NCBI GenBank assembly: GCA_964455685.1
Contig: CAYVZE010000028.1
Location: forward strand, 1 to 31,833
DNA: 31,833 nt
Direction: 5' to 3'
Source of the DNA: ZC4RG30 sp964455685
GTDB lineage: Bacteria > Pseudomonadota > Gammaproteobacteria > Steroidobacterales > Steroidobacteraceae
Positions 1 through 9,500 of this stretch are shown piece after piece. A model generated the notes under the pieces. That model was not told where the DNA came from. It worked only from the letters and a program-made list of their open reading frames with translations, and made no database searches. The stretch's first letter is position 1. Every line of letters starts with the position of its first letter. Position numbers and translations under genes: made by a program.

Positions 1-135
1 AATGTATATTATGTCAAAGGAAGGAGGGGTGGCTGGGCGCATCGGCGTTCCAGACCCCGCCATCAGCCCGCCGGGCTGTTCCCTGGTCGATGCCTGGACC
101 CCTTCGTTGCCTTCAGCGGCCACAATGGCCACGAC

Positions 136-705
136 ATGGCCCGGCAACCCTCAACAGGCTCCGCCTGGACCCACGACACGATCTTCACCGTGGGACATTC
201 CACGCTGCCCATCGATGACTTCATCGAGCTGCTGCGCGCCTACGACATCCTGCAGCTGGTCGACGTCCGCACCGTGCCACGCTCGCGTCGCAACCCGCAG
301 TTCAATGCCGATGCCCTGGCCGCGAGCCTGCGCCGTGCCGGCATTGCCTACGTCCCGATGCGATCCCTGGGCGGTTTGCGCCATCCGCGCAAGGATTCGC
401 CCAACACCGGCTGGGTCAACGACAGCTTCCGCGGCTACGCGGATTACATGCAGACGCCAGCGTTCCCAAAGGCCATTGCCGAGCTGATCGAGCTGTCCCG
501 GAAGGCCCGGACGGCGATCATGTGCGCCGAGGCCGTTCCCTGGAGATGCCATCGGTCCCTGGTGGCTGATGCCTTGGTGGTCCGGGGAATTCCGGTCATC
601 GAAATCCTTTCAGCGACCAGCCATCGACCCCACGGACTCACGTCGTTTGCCCGTGTCGATGGCACCTCGATTACCTACCCGCCGGAACAGCCTTCGCTTT
701 TCTGA
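136..705 (+). CDS. DUF488 family protein
   Basis: A 189-residue soluble protein of the DUF488 family, whose biochemical role is not established. The N-terminal core contains TVGHST (about residues 18-23) and LVDVRTVPRSR (about 41-51), both typical of the family. The C-terminal half has the family signature of a cysteine in a hydrophobic strand followed by Cys-His-Arg: MCAE with C130, then C138-H139-R140. Length is normal for the family. The ATG at 136 has no obvious Shine-Dalgarno, and a GTG at 190 just before the conserved GHS would be a shorter alternative. The last 35 bp overlap the 3' end of the convergent NsrR-type gene, so the two messages are antisense at their ends. Family assignment is firm; function is unknown. 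Confidence 0.85.
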   Translation: MARQPSTGSAWTHDTIFTVGHSTLPIDDFIELLRAYDILQLVDVRTVPRSRRNPQFNADALAASLRRAGIAYVPMRSLGGLRHPRKDSPNTGWVNDSFRGYADYMQTPAFPKAIAELIELSRKARTAIMCAEAVPWRCHRSLVADALVVRGIPVIEILSATSHRPHGLTSFARVDGTSITYPPEQPSLF

Positions 706-1186
706 CGGCCGGCACGGCCGGAATTGCCGGCTGCGGCGCAGCTTCGACCACCACCGGGATCCCGAGCAATCGCGCCATCGACGCGCGCGGCTTCACCAGC
801 TCGTCCAGCGTGTGCCCGTCGAGCGCCTCCAGGAACGCCTGCGTGGCTTCCTCGAACAGGCCCTTGAGCCGGCAGACCGGGCTGATCACGCAGCCGTCGC
901 CGTCATCACCCAGGCAGGCGACCACGCCAAGGCCGCTTTCCAGCTCCCGGACCACCCTGCCCACCCGGATCTGCTCCGGCGCCCGCGCCAGGCGCATGCC
1001 GCCGCCCTTGCCGCGGGTGGTCTCGACGTAGCCGAGGTCTGCCAGCCGCGCCACCACCTTCACCAGGTGGTTGCGCGAAATGCCGAAGGCGGCACTGATC
1101 CCGGTCACGGTGTGCCGCCGGTCCGGCGCCACGGCCAGCGCAATCAGCGTGCGCAGGCCGTAGTCGGTGTACAGGGTGAGTTTCAT
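671..1186 (-). CDS. nsrR: Rrf2-family Fe-S transcriptional regulator, NsrR type
   Basis: A 171-residue Rrf2-family winged-helix repressor. The HTH lies at about residues 25-60 and contains FGISRNHLVKVVARLADLGY. Three cysteines that should bind an Fe-S cluster are at 91, 99 and 105 in the arrangement C-x7-C-x5-C. The third sits in ISPVCRLKG, which is close to the ITPACRLK segment of E. coli NsrR (Cys 91, 96, 102). NsrR senses nitric oxide through its cluster and derepresses NO-defence genes. This protein also has an Ala/Pro-rich tail of about 30 residues. Its start codon overlaps the stop of the upstream cytochrome gene by 4 nt (ATGA), so the two are one transcript. The longer first cysteine spacing leaves some doubt between NsrR and another Rrf2 sensor. 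Confidence 0.8.
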   Translation of the reverse strand: MKLTLYTDYGLRTLIALAVAPDRRHTVTGISAAFGISRNHLVKVVARLADLGYVETTRGKGGGMRLARAPEQIRVGRVVRELESGLGVVACLGDDGDGCVISPVCRLKGLFEEATQAFLEALDGHTLDELVKPRASMARLLGIPVVVEAAPQPAIPAVPAVRKAKAVPAGR

Positions 1187-2523
1187 TTCTTCAGCCGGGC
1201 CGCGATCGAGGGCTTGGTGTCGATCAGGATCTCCGTGATCACCTTGCGCTGTTCGGGCGTGAGCTTCTCCGACAGGCCGGTGGTGTCCTCGCCCTTGAGC
1301 ACCTCGACGATGCGCGATTCGATGTAGTCGCGCGCATAGTCCGGCAGCGAGTCGAACTGCTCGGAATAGATGGTGTAGCTCAGCGGATACTTGAACAGCC
1401 GCGTCTGCAGGTCCAGCTCGCGCAGGCTGCGGCCCTTGCGGTCCTTCGGCCCCAGGGACTGGAAATATTCGGTGAAGCCGCTGCTGCCCACCATGCGGTC
1501 CTCGAAGGGGGCCGCGTCGGCGAGGAACAGGTAGCGCACCAGCGGTTCCATCATCTGCCTCAGCCGCTTGTCATCCGTGGGCGCGATATCCGACCAGCTG
1601 CGCAGGGCTCCGCTCGACGCAGCGCCCTTGTCCTCACGCTCGAGCACGGTACGCACCTTGAAGTCCACGCGCGTGATGGCATTGTGCAGCCGGGTCTGGT
1701 GCTCGAGCACGGTCAGCGCCACCACGTCGCTCTTGTTCGAGGGATAGCGGCTGGTATCGAAGTACTCATCCAGGGTCTCGATGTTGTGGGCGCGGCCCGC
1801 CAGCTCGCGCAGCTTCTGCCCGCCACGGCCCTCGCTCAGCGCAAGGTTGCCGAGGTGCGTGCGACTGCCCGTGTTGCCGGTGACGTACCAGCCGCCCCAT
1901 CGCACCGAGAACGGCGTGGAGTCATCCACGTCCGTGCCGGCAGTGAGATTGCGCTGGTCAGAGGGATGGTCCACCGGCGAGGACAGCACCATCACGCGCG
2001 GCACGCCGCCGCCGCCCATCGAGAAGGTGTCATGGCAGGTCAGGCAGCGGCCACCCTCGCGGGTGAACTCCGGCTCGAACTCGCGCCGGTTCTCGAAGCC
2101 GTAGAACACCGCGCCCTTGTCGGCGTCCATGGCGGTCAGCTCGATCAGCGGGCTGTTCTGCACGAAGCCCACGTAGGTGTCATCGTTGAAGAACACCGCC
2201 CGGGGGGTCTGCGGAGAGATGTGCTCGATCTGCAGGCTGGTGCGAGAGAACACCAGCACCTGGGAGGACACGTCGATCTCGAGCGCCTTCAGCAGCGACA
2301 GCAGGTAGCCGAAACGCGGCTCCCACTCCAGCTTGACCTTGCCGCTCTCCAGGTCCTTGTGCAGCCGGTAGATGCGGTTCTCGGTCGCCGCCTCGGAGTA
2401 CGCAACCCCAGGATATTCAATGTCATAGCGCGTCGAAGTCGGCAGTTTCGCCGGGTTCGCCAACGCCACCCCCGCCAGGGCCAGAAGCGCGGCCCCGCCC
2501 GCCATTCTGAATAGGTATTTCAT
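1183..2523 (-). CDS. exported mono-haem c-type cytochrome, unknown function
   Basis: A 446-residue exported protein. The first ~22 residues form a Sec signal peptide with K2 and R6, a hydrophobic stretch, and likely cleavage after ALA. One c-type haem motif is visible, C160-L-T-C163-H164, in the context GGRCLTCHDT, followed by a glycine-rich GGGGVPRV segment. No second CXXCH occurs. The long flanking regions match no enzyme I recognise. The CDS is directly upstream of, and translationally coupled to, the NsrR-type gene, so the cytochrome probably belongs to its regulon and may act in periplasmic NO or redox chemistry; that is inference. The ATG at 2523 is chosen because the next Met (residue 7) would remove the basic start of the signal peptide. 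It has no clear Shine-Dalgarno. Confidence 0.75.
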   Translation of the reverse strand: MKYLFRMAGGAALLALAGVALANPAKLPTSTRYDIEYPGVAYSEAATENRIYRLHKDLESGKVKLEWEPRFGYLLSLLKALEIDVSSQVLVFSRTSLQIEHISPQTPRAVFFNDDTYVGFVQNSPLIELTAMDADKGAVFYGFENRREFEPEFTREGGRCLTCHDTFSMGGGGVPRVMVLSSPVDHPSDQRNLTAGTDVDDSTPFSVRWGGWYVTGNTGSRTHLGNLALSEGRGGQKLRELAGRAHNIETLDEYFDTSRYPSNKSDVVALTVLEHQTRLHNAITRVDFKVRTVLEREDKGAASSGALRSWSDIAPTDDKRLRQMMEPLVRYLFLADAAPFEDRMVGSSGFTEYFQSLGPKDRKGRSLRELDLQTRLFKYPLSYTIYSEQFDSLPDYARDYIESRIVEVLKGEDTTGLSEKLTPEQRKVITEILIDTKPSIAARLKK

Positions 2524-2532
2524 ATACCAGTT
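2510..2532 (-). promoter_or_regulatory. candidate NsrR operator over the cytochrome start codon
   Basis: Read on the minus strand, two 11-nt half sites separated by 1 nt (AACTGGTATAT, G, AAATACCTATT) fit the NsrR consensus layout AAGATGYATTT-N-AAATRCATCTT. By eye I count 7/11 and 9/11 matches. The site is an AT-rich island in GC-rich DNA and covers the ATG of the cytochrome gene, which is an unusual position. Part of the match is dictated by the coding sequence, so confidence is low. Confidence 0.35.
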
Positions 2533-2744
2533 AAGAACGCGGCCCCGGAGAAAAGTTCCAGCGGACCGTCGTGCGTGTCGAGAACGGCCTCTCCCGCCCG
2601 TCGAGGCCAGGGGCAGCGCTGCCCCGTTTCCCCTGCAAGGAGCAGCCGATGGCCAGCGTCAGCACCTGCCTCGACTTCCCCGGAACGACCGGGCAGGCGT
2701 TGGTGTCCTGTCGATCCGTGTCCGACTACGGCCAGACCGTCCGT

Positions 2745-3119
2745 TCAGGCCCCGACCCGACGCCGCATGGCATCCATGTCGCCGACGGGGCGCACCTCGA
2801 TGCTGCCGTAGCGCGCCCAGGGCAGCTGCTGTGCCATGCGCACGGCCTCCTCCATCGAGGCAGCCTCGACCAGGTTGAAGCCGGCGAGCACTTCCTTGGT
2901 CTCGGCAAAGGGGCCGTCGGTGATGCTGGTGTGACCGCCGCGCGTGCGCACGGTCCGGGCCTTCCCGGGCGGTTCGAGCTGCTGGGCATCCACCAGCCGG
3001 CCCTCGCTCCTGAGTTCGTCGGCATGCTGCAGGCAGCCCCGCATCTCCTCGATGAAGCGCTCCTCGGGGAGCTGCTCCATGAGCGCAGGATCGGTGTAGA
3101 CCAGCAGCAGGTATCGCAT
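2745..3119 (-). CDS. YCII/DGPF-domain protein
   Basis: A 124-residue small cytosolic protein of the YCII-related DGPF family. It opens with MRYLLLVYTD, the usual first strand of a ferredoxin-like alpha-beta fold. The defining D-G-P-F motif is at residues 68-71 in ITDGPFAETKE, followed by LAGFNLVEAASMEEA. DGPF proteins are typically encoded beside ECF42 sigma factors, as here, but their biochemical role is unresolved. The gene is transcribed away from a second DGPF gene that precedes the sigma factor, across a 118-bp divergent region. A good -35/-10 pair ends 9 nt before the ATG, so the message may be leaderless. The start is fixed by family alignment. Confidence 0.88.
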   Translation of the reverse strand: MRYLLLVYTDPALMEQLPEERFIEEMRGCLQHADELRSEGRLVDAQQLEPPGKARTVRTRGGHTSITDGPFAETKEVLAGFNLVEAASMEEAVRMAQQLPWARYGSIEVRPVGDMDAMRRRVGA

Positions 3120-3128
3120 GGTTGCCCG

Positions 3129-3156
3129 ATTGTAGCGGTCCGATCAGGATTGTCGA
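3129..3156 (-). promoter_or_regulatory. predicted housekeeping promoter for the minus-strand DGPF gene
   Basis: On the minus strand, TCGACA (3156-3151; 5 of 6 to TTGACA) is separated by 16 bp from TACAAT (3134-3129; 5 of 6 to TATAAT). The -10 ends only 9 nt upstream of the ATG at 3119, so transcription would start within about 3 nt of the codon or on it, giving a leaderless or nearly leaderless mRNA. Confidence 0.5.
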
Positions 3157-3177
3157 AAACCGCCCTCCTGGATCGTC
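3151..3177 (+). promoter_or_regulatory. predicted ECF42-dependent promoter for the DGPF-sigma operon
   Basis: On the plus strand TGTCGA (3151-3156), a 17-bp spacer, then CGTC (3174-3177). This agrees with the ECF42 target signature as I remember it (TGTCGA at -35, CG[A/T]C at -10). It lies about 60 bp upstream of the DGPF start at 3238, which is followed by the sigma factor gene, so it would be an autoregulatory promoter. Its -35 hexamer is the same six base pairs used, on the opposite strand, as the -35 of the divergent DGPF promoter. Confidence 0.6.
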
Positions 3178-3187
3178 GTGTTACCGC

Positions 3188-3210
3188 CCGGGCGCGGCAT
3201 TCGCGCCCGG
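3188..3210. repeat. perfect 9-bp inverted repeat in the divergent DGPF region
   Basis: CCGGGCGCG (3188-3196), 5-bp spacer GCATT, CGCGCCCGG (3202-3210). It lies between the predicted ECF42 promoter and the Shine-Dalgarno of the plus-strand DGPF gene, so it would form a strong hairpin in the 5' leader or serve as an operator. No U-tract follows, so it is not a standard terminator. Confidence 0.5.
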
Positions 3211-3237
3211 TCATGCAAATTGCCGAGGAGAACGAAC

Positions 3238-3660
3238 ATGCGCGTGATGGTGATCGTCAAGGCGACGGAGGATTCGGAGGCGGGTCGCCTGCCGAGCGAG
3301 GAGATGATGCTGGCCATGGGCCGCTTCAACGAGGAGCTGGTGAAGGCCGGCATCATGCTGGCCGGCGACGGCCTGCATCCTTCCTCGCGCGGCAAGCGGG
3401 TGCGCTTCTCGGGGCGCGAACGCACCGTCATCGACGGACCCTTTGCCGAGACCAGGGAGCTGGTGGCCGGCTTCTGGATCTGGCAGGTGCGCTCGCTGGA
3501 GGAGGCCGTGGAATGGGTAAAGCGCTGTCCGAATCCCATGCCGACGGACTCCGAGATCGAGATCAGGCCCATCTTCGAGGCGGAGGATTTCGGCGAAGCC
3601 TACACGCCCGAAGTGGCCAGCCAGGAGCAGCGCATCCGCGCCGCCATGTCGAAGGCCTGA
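3238..3660 (+). CDS. YCII/DGPF-domain protein paired with ECF42 sigma factor
   Basis: A 140-residue DGPF-family protein and the upstream partner of the ECF42 sigma gene. The D-G-P-F motif is at residues 66-69 in TVIDGPFAETRE. The sequence starts MRVMVIVKAT and ends in the family's typical IEIRPIFEAEDFGE segment. The ATG at 3238 is preferred over the upstream GTG at 3178 because it has a GAGGAG Shine-Dalgarno about 6 nt upstream and matches family length. The stop is 13 nt before the sigma gene, so the two form an operon. In ECF42 systems the DGPF gene is the conserved target of the sigma factor. A predicted ECF42 promoter (3151-3177) and a 9-bp inverted repeat precede it. The molecular activity of DGPF proteins is unknown. 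Confidence 0.9.
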   Translation: MRVMVIVKATEDSEAGRLPSEEMMLAMGRFNEELVKAGIMLAGDGLHPSSRGKRVRFSGRERTVIDGPFAETRELVAGFWIWQVRSLEEAVEWVKRCPNPMPTDSEIEIRPIFEAEDFGEAYTPEVASQEQRIRAAMSKA

Positions 3661-3673
3661 GGGAGGCGCGGGA

Positions 3674-4936
3674 ATGGATGCCGAGGTGCGCCGGACCATC
3701 GATGCGCTCTGGCGCATCGAATCCGCCCGCATCGTCGCCGCCGTGGCGCGGATCGTGCGCGACGTGGGCCTCGCCGAGGACATCGCGCAGGACGCGCTGG
3801 TGGCTGCGCTGGAACACTGGCCCGCGCGCGGCATGCCGGACAACCCGGCGGCGTGGCTGATGACCACGGCGAAGAACAAGGCCCTGGATCGCATCCGCCA
3901 GGCCGCCCTGCAGCGCCAGCGCAACCAGGAACTGGGCGCGGACGTGGATGCGCGCGGCGAACACTTCAGTCCCGATCGCAGCGAGGACGCGGATGAGGAA
4001 CTCGACGATGACCTGTTGCGCCTGATCTTCACCGCCTGCCACCCGCTGCTTCCCAGGCAAGCGCAGGTGGCGCTGGTGCTCAAGCTGCTCGCCGGCCTGA
4101 CCACGACCGAGATCGCCCGGGCGTTCCTGCAGTCCGAGCCCACGGTGGCGCAGCGCATCGTGCGTGCCAAGCGCGCGTTGTCGGAAGCCCGGGTGCCCTT
4201 CCAGGTGCCACGCGGCGCACAGCTGAAGGAGCGGCTCGCCGCTGTGCTCGAGGCCATCTACCTCATCTTCAACGAGGGCTACGCCGCCACCCAGGGCGAT
4301 GACTGGATACGCCCGGCGCTGTGCGAGGAGGCCATGCGGCTGGCACGCATGCTGGCCGGTCTGATGCCCGGGGAGCGCGAGGTACATGCCCTCTCGGCAT
4401 TGCTCGAGCTGCAGGCCTCGCGCCTGCGCGCGCGCACCGATGCCGGGGGGCGGCCCGTGCTGCTGCCGGACCAGGACCGCAGCCGCTGGGACTGGCTGCT
4501 CATCGGCCACGGCCTGGCGTCGCTGGAAACAGCCCGCCGCCTGCCCGGATCCGCCGGTCCCTACGAGCTGCAGGCCACCATCGCCGCCTGCCATGCGCGC
4601 GCGCGCCGCGCGGAAGACACCGACTGGCAGGCCATCGTGGCGGCATACGACGCGTTGCTGGCGGCGATGCCCTCCCCCGTGGTCGCGCTCAACCGCGCCG
4701 TGGCCGTCAGCCGTGCGCAGGGCGCAGCTGCCGCCCTGCCGCTGGTTGAGGCGCTGGAGGCCGGCGGCCAGCTGGCCGGCTACCACCTGCTGCCTGCGGT
4801 CCGGGCGGACCTGCTCGCCAGCCTCGGGCGCCGCGACGAGGCGCGAGCCGCATTCGAGCGCGCCGCCGGGATGGCCCGCAACCTGCGCGAGCGCGCGCTG
4901 CTCATCGAGCGGGCCCGGGCGATGGTGGGAGAATGA
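3674..4936 (+). CDS. ECF42-group RNA polymerase sigma factor with C-terminal extension
   Basis: A 420-residue sigma-70-family ECF factor. Region 2 is at about residues 10-80 (GLAEDIAQDALVAALEHWP, then WLMTTAKNKALDRIR). Region 4 is at about 112-170 (LIFTACHPLL, LAGLTTTEIARAFL, VAQRIVRAKRAL). The remaining ~240 residues are the long extension of the ECF42 group (DUF6596/TPR-like), with the signature DQDRSRW at 266-272 and LNRAVAVSRAQG at 339-350. In ECF42 proteins this extension is needed for activity, and no classical anti-sigma factor is used; none is encoded here. The ATG at 3674 follows a GGGAGG Shine-Dalgarno. The neighbouring DGPF genes and the TGTCGA-N17-CGTC element support the group assignment. 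The inducing signal is unknown. ureG follows 77 bp downstream on the same strand. Confidence 0.92.
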   Translation: MDAEVRRTIDALWRIESARIVAAVARIVRDVGLAEDIAQDALVAALEHWPARGMPDNPAAWLMTTAKNKALDRIRQAALQRQRNQELGADVDARGEHFSPDRSEDADEELDDDLLRLIFTACHPLLPRQAQVALVLKLLAGLTTTEIARAFLQSEPTVAQRIVRAKRALSEARVPFQVPRGAQLKERLAAVLEAIYLIFNEGYAATQGDDWIRPALCEEAMRLARMLAGLMPGEREVHALSALLELQASRLRARTDAGGRPVLLPDQDRSRWDWLLIGHGLASLETARRLPGSAGPYELQATIAACHARARRAEDTDWQAIVAAYDALLAAMPSPVVALNRAVAVSRAQGAAAALPLVEALEAGGQLAGYHLLPAVRADLLASLGRRDEARAAFERAAGMARNLRERALLIERARAMVGE

Positions 4937-5013
4937 CGTATTCCGGTGGGCCACCGCCGGCACCCATCATGCGCCTGCACCGTCCCGGTGCATCGACGAG
5001 GACAGTCCCGGCA

Positions 5014-5700
<687 letters not shown>

Positions 5701-6557
5701 CGAAGATCTGCTCCAGGTGCTTGTTGACCGTCCTGGGGCTGATGCCGAGGATCTGGCCGATCTCGCGGTTGGCCTTGCCGCGTGACAGCCACAGCAGCAC
5801 TTCGGCCTCGCGCGCGGTCAGACCCAGCCGCTGCAGCTGCTGGGTCTCCTCTTCGGCGCGCTTCTCGCTGACGCGGAACAGCAGCTCCTCCGGGCCGATG
5901 GGGCTCAGCATCGCGCACTCCAGCTGCACTTCGCCCAGCTCCAGGGTACAGGTGGCGCCGGGATCGTGGCGCAGGGCCTGCATGCGCGTCCACAGCGGGG
6001 CGGGAATCTCGGCCACCGACATCGCATCGCCAGGCCAGCAGGTCGCCAGCAGCGCGCGCGCCTTGGGCGTGCACCACTTCACGCGGCCGGAGAGATCGGT
6101 GGCCAGCAGGAAGCGACCGGCGGCGTCCAGCGCCGCGTTGGGCCCGGACGCAATGCGCGAGTTGGTGAGGTGCACGCGCATGCGCGCCAGCAGCTCCTCC
6201 ACCACGATGGGCTTGGTCACGTAGTCCACGCCGCCGGCGGCCAGGCCGTTGACCACGTGCTCGGTCTCCGACAGGCCGGTCATGAAGATCACCGGCAGGT
6301 GCGCCAGCGCCGGAAGCTGCTTCAGGCGCCTGCAGGTCTCGAAGCCGTCGAGACCCGGCATCAGCGCATCCATCAGCACCAGGTCCGGCGTGATCTGGTC
6401 CACCAGCCGCAGCGCGCTTTCGCCGTCGGTGGCGATCAGCACGGTGTAGCCGGCGCTGTCCAGCATGTCGGTCAGCAGTCCCAGTGCCTCCGGCGTGTCG
6501 TCCACCACCAGCACGGTGTCGCGCCGGGCCAGGCGCGGTTCAGCGGCCCTGTGCAGT

Positions 6558-9500
6558 TCAAGCGTTCTCACGCAACCCCCTGATCATTGTCATGTATCCC
6601 TGCATGTCGAACCTTTCCACCATCGCGCGCAGCGCGCTCACCAGCGAGCCCGCGGCGGGCTCCTCCTCCTCGAACGAACGCAGCCTTGCCTGGATGCCGC
6701 GCACGTGGCCGATCTGGCCCAGCTGCCACAGGTCCTCCAGGTGCCGGTCGAAGCGGTCCAGCAGTTCCGGGGAGATCTCCACGCGGCCGTCCACCGCGGC
6801 GACCTCCCCCCCGTACTCCCACTGCAGGTACAGGTGCGCCTGCAGCGCGGCCAGCAGCTGCGAATGCTCCACCGGCTTCATCAGGAAGCCGTCGTGCAAT
6901 GCCTCCTCGCTGCCCGGCAGGTACTCGTGCGCATTGGCCGATACGATGAGCACGCGCAGACGCTGGAACTCCGGCCGCTCGCGCAGGCCGCGCACAATGT
7001 CCCAGCCGGACATGTCCGGCAGCGACAGGTCCACCAGCGCCAGGTCCGGGCGGAAGCGCAGCGCCACCGGCCCGGCGTCCGCCCCCGTCATCGCCGTTTC
7101 CACCAGGAAGTCCAGCGGTTCCAGCAGTGATCGCATCACCTGCACGTGGGCCGGGTCATCGTCGACCACCAGGATGCGCCGCCGCTGCCCGGAGTAGCCG
7201 CGGATCTGGCGCGTGCGCTCCTTGGGCGGGTGCTCCATGGCCTCCGACAGCAGCAGCCGCACGGTGAACACCGTGCCCTCCCCCGGCGTGCTGCGGACCT
7301 TGATCTCCCCGCCCATCACCTGCGTCAGCAGCTGGGTGATGGTCAGGCCCAGGCCGGTGCCCGGGATGGTGCGCACCTCGGCGCCGCTGCCGCGCTCGAA
7401 AGGCTGGAAAACCCGCTGCAGGTCCTCGGGCGGAATGCCCATGCCGGTGTCGCTGATCTCGAATTCGGCCACCTGGTTGCGGTAGCGAACCACCAGCGAT
7501 GCCTGGCCCTTCGAGGTGTACTTCACCGCGTTTGACAGCAGGTTGATCAGGATCTGCCGCAGGCGCTTCTCGTCGGTGTACACGAAGGCCGGCAGGTGAG
7601 GTGCGCGCTCGCACACGAAGCCGATGCCCTTGGTGGCCGCCTGCAGCTGGAACATGTCCTCGAGCTGGTCGAGGAACTCGGTGAGGTTCAGCCGGTCGCG
7701 ATTGAGCTTGAGCACCCCACCCTCGATGCGGGAGATGTCGAGCAGGCCGTCGATCAGGCCGGCCAGGTGCTCGGCGCTGCGCCGGATCACCTTCACCGCG
7801 TTGGGAGGAGGCTCGCGCGGCGAGCGCTCCAGCAGCTGCGCGTAGCCGTAGATGGAGTTCAGTGGCGTGCGCATCTCGTGCGAGAGGCCGATGATGTAGC
7901 GCGACTTGGCGAGGTTGGCCGATTCGGCGGCTTCCTTGGCCTGTTGCAGGGCCTCATCGGTGCGCTGGTGGGCGGCGATCTCCTCCATCAGCATGGCTGT
8001 CTGGCGCGCGGATTCGCGCTCGGCATTGCGGCGGTTCTCCACCGCCAGCACGATCACCCACACCACGATGGCCGACAGCAGCAGGAAGCAGAAGTACACG
8101 CTCCACAGCGTGCCCCGCATGGCGGCGTCCATGGCCGGATCGCCGCTGGCGTTGAAGGAATGGATGAAGGCCAGCAGCAGCCCCACCAGCAGGTTCGAGA
8201 GCACCATCAGTGCGGCGAAGCGGCCGCCGCGGGTGTCGGCCAGCGCCGCCAGCCGCGCGGGCAGCACCCGCGAGAGCAAGGCGCTGGCCTGCTCGGACAG
8301 CCGTGCATCCTGCTTGCAAAGGTCGTGGCAGCGCGCGTCCAGCGAGCAGCACAGCGAGCAGATCGAGCCGCCATAGGCGGGGCACAGCGCCATGTCCTCG
8401 GGCTCGAAGCGGTTCTCGCACACCGAGCAGATGCTGCTGGTGCGGGCCGGGTCCGGCTGGCGCGCCAGGTAGAAGCGGCCGCGGGTCCACAGCGCGATGG
8501 CCGGGGACACCACCATGGCGGTGCCCAGCGCAATGAAGGGCGCCAGTACCCGCGCCGCCTCGCCGAGCCAGCCCAGGTGGGCGCCGCTCGACAGCAGCAC
8601 CGAGGCGCTGAGCGCCCCGACCCCCACCGGGTTGATGTCGTACAGGTGGGCGCGGCGGAACTCGATGCCTCGGGGCGAGAGTCCCAGCGGCTTGTTGATC
8701 ACCAGGTCAGCGGTGACCGCCCCGATCCAGCCGGCGGCGAAGCTGGCGTAGACGGCCAGCACGCTCTCGATGGCAGAGAAGATGCCCACTTCCATCAGCA
8801 GCAGGGCCAGCAGCACGTTGAAGACCAGCCACACCACCCGGCCGGGATGGGCGTGGGTCACGCGCGAGAAGAAGTTCGACCAGGCGATCGAGCCGGCGTA
8901 GGCGTTGGTGACGTTGATCTTGGTCTGGCAGATGATCACGAACAGGCCGGTCACCACCAGCGCCAGCGTCGGCGAGCTGAACACCTGGCCGAAGGCGTGG
9001 TGGTACATCAGCGTGGGATCGTCCGCGTCCGCGGGGCTGGTCCCGCGGCTGACCAGCACGTAGGCCAGGAATGATCCGGCCAGCAGCTTCAATCCCCCGG
9101 CCAGCACCCACCCCGGGCCGGTGCCCAGCACCGCCAGCCACCATCCGAAGCGGTTGCCCGGCCGCCGTTGCGGCAGGAAGCGCAGGTAGTCCACCTGCTC
9201 GCCGATCTGCGGCAGCAGCGACAGCAGCACCGAGGAGGCCGCGGCGAACAGCATCCAGTCGATGCCCTGCCCGCTTCCGGCCTCGCCGGTGAAGGCGGTC
9301 CAGCCTGCCACATCCGAAGGGTTGCGCCAGGCGATGCAGGCCAGCGGCAGTACCTGCAGCACCAGCCACACCGGCTGGGTCAGCAGCTGGAAGCGGCTGA
9401 TCAGGCTGATCCCATACAGGGCAATCGGGATGACCACCAGCGCACTGATGAGGTGCGCGATGGCCATCGGCAGCCCGAACAGCAGGTTCAGCGCGGTGGA

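Noticed and set aside
2709..2714. Second TGTCGA hexamer as a further ECF42 promoter
   Set aside because: No CGTC or CGAC at 16-17 bp downstream, and it would read into the 3' end of the opposite-strand DGPF gene.
2571..3860. Plus-strand open frame running through both DGPF genes and the sigma start
   Set aside because: It overlaps three conserved genes in other frames or strand and resembles nothing.
4933..5013. ureG start at the ATG overlapping the sigma-factor stop
   Set aside because: It would add 27 unconserved residues; the ATG at 5014 gives the family N-terminus and has a GAGGA site.
7596..9074. Plus-strand open frame (about 490 codons) opposite the hybrid kinase
   Set aside because: Low-complexity His/Gln/Ala-rich translation antisense to a strongly supported kinase gene.
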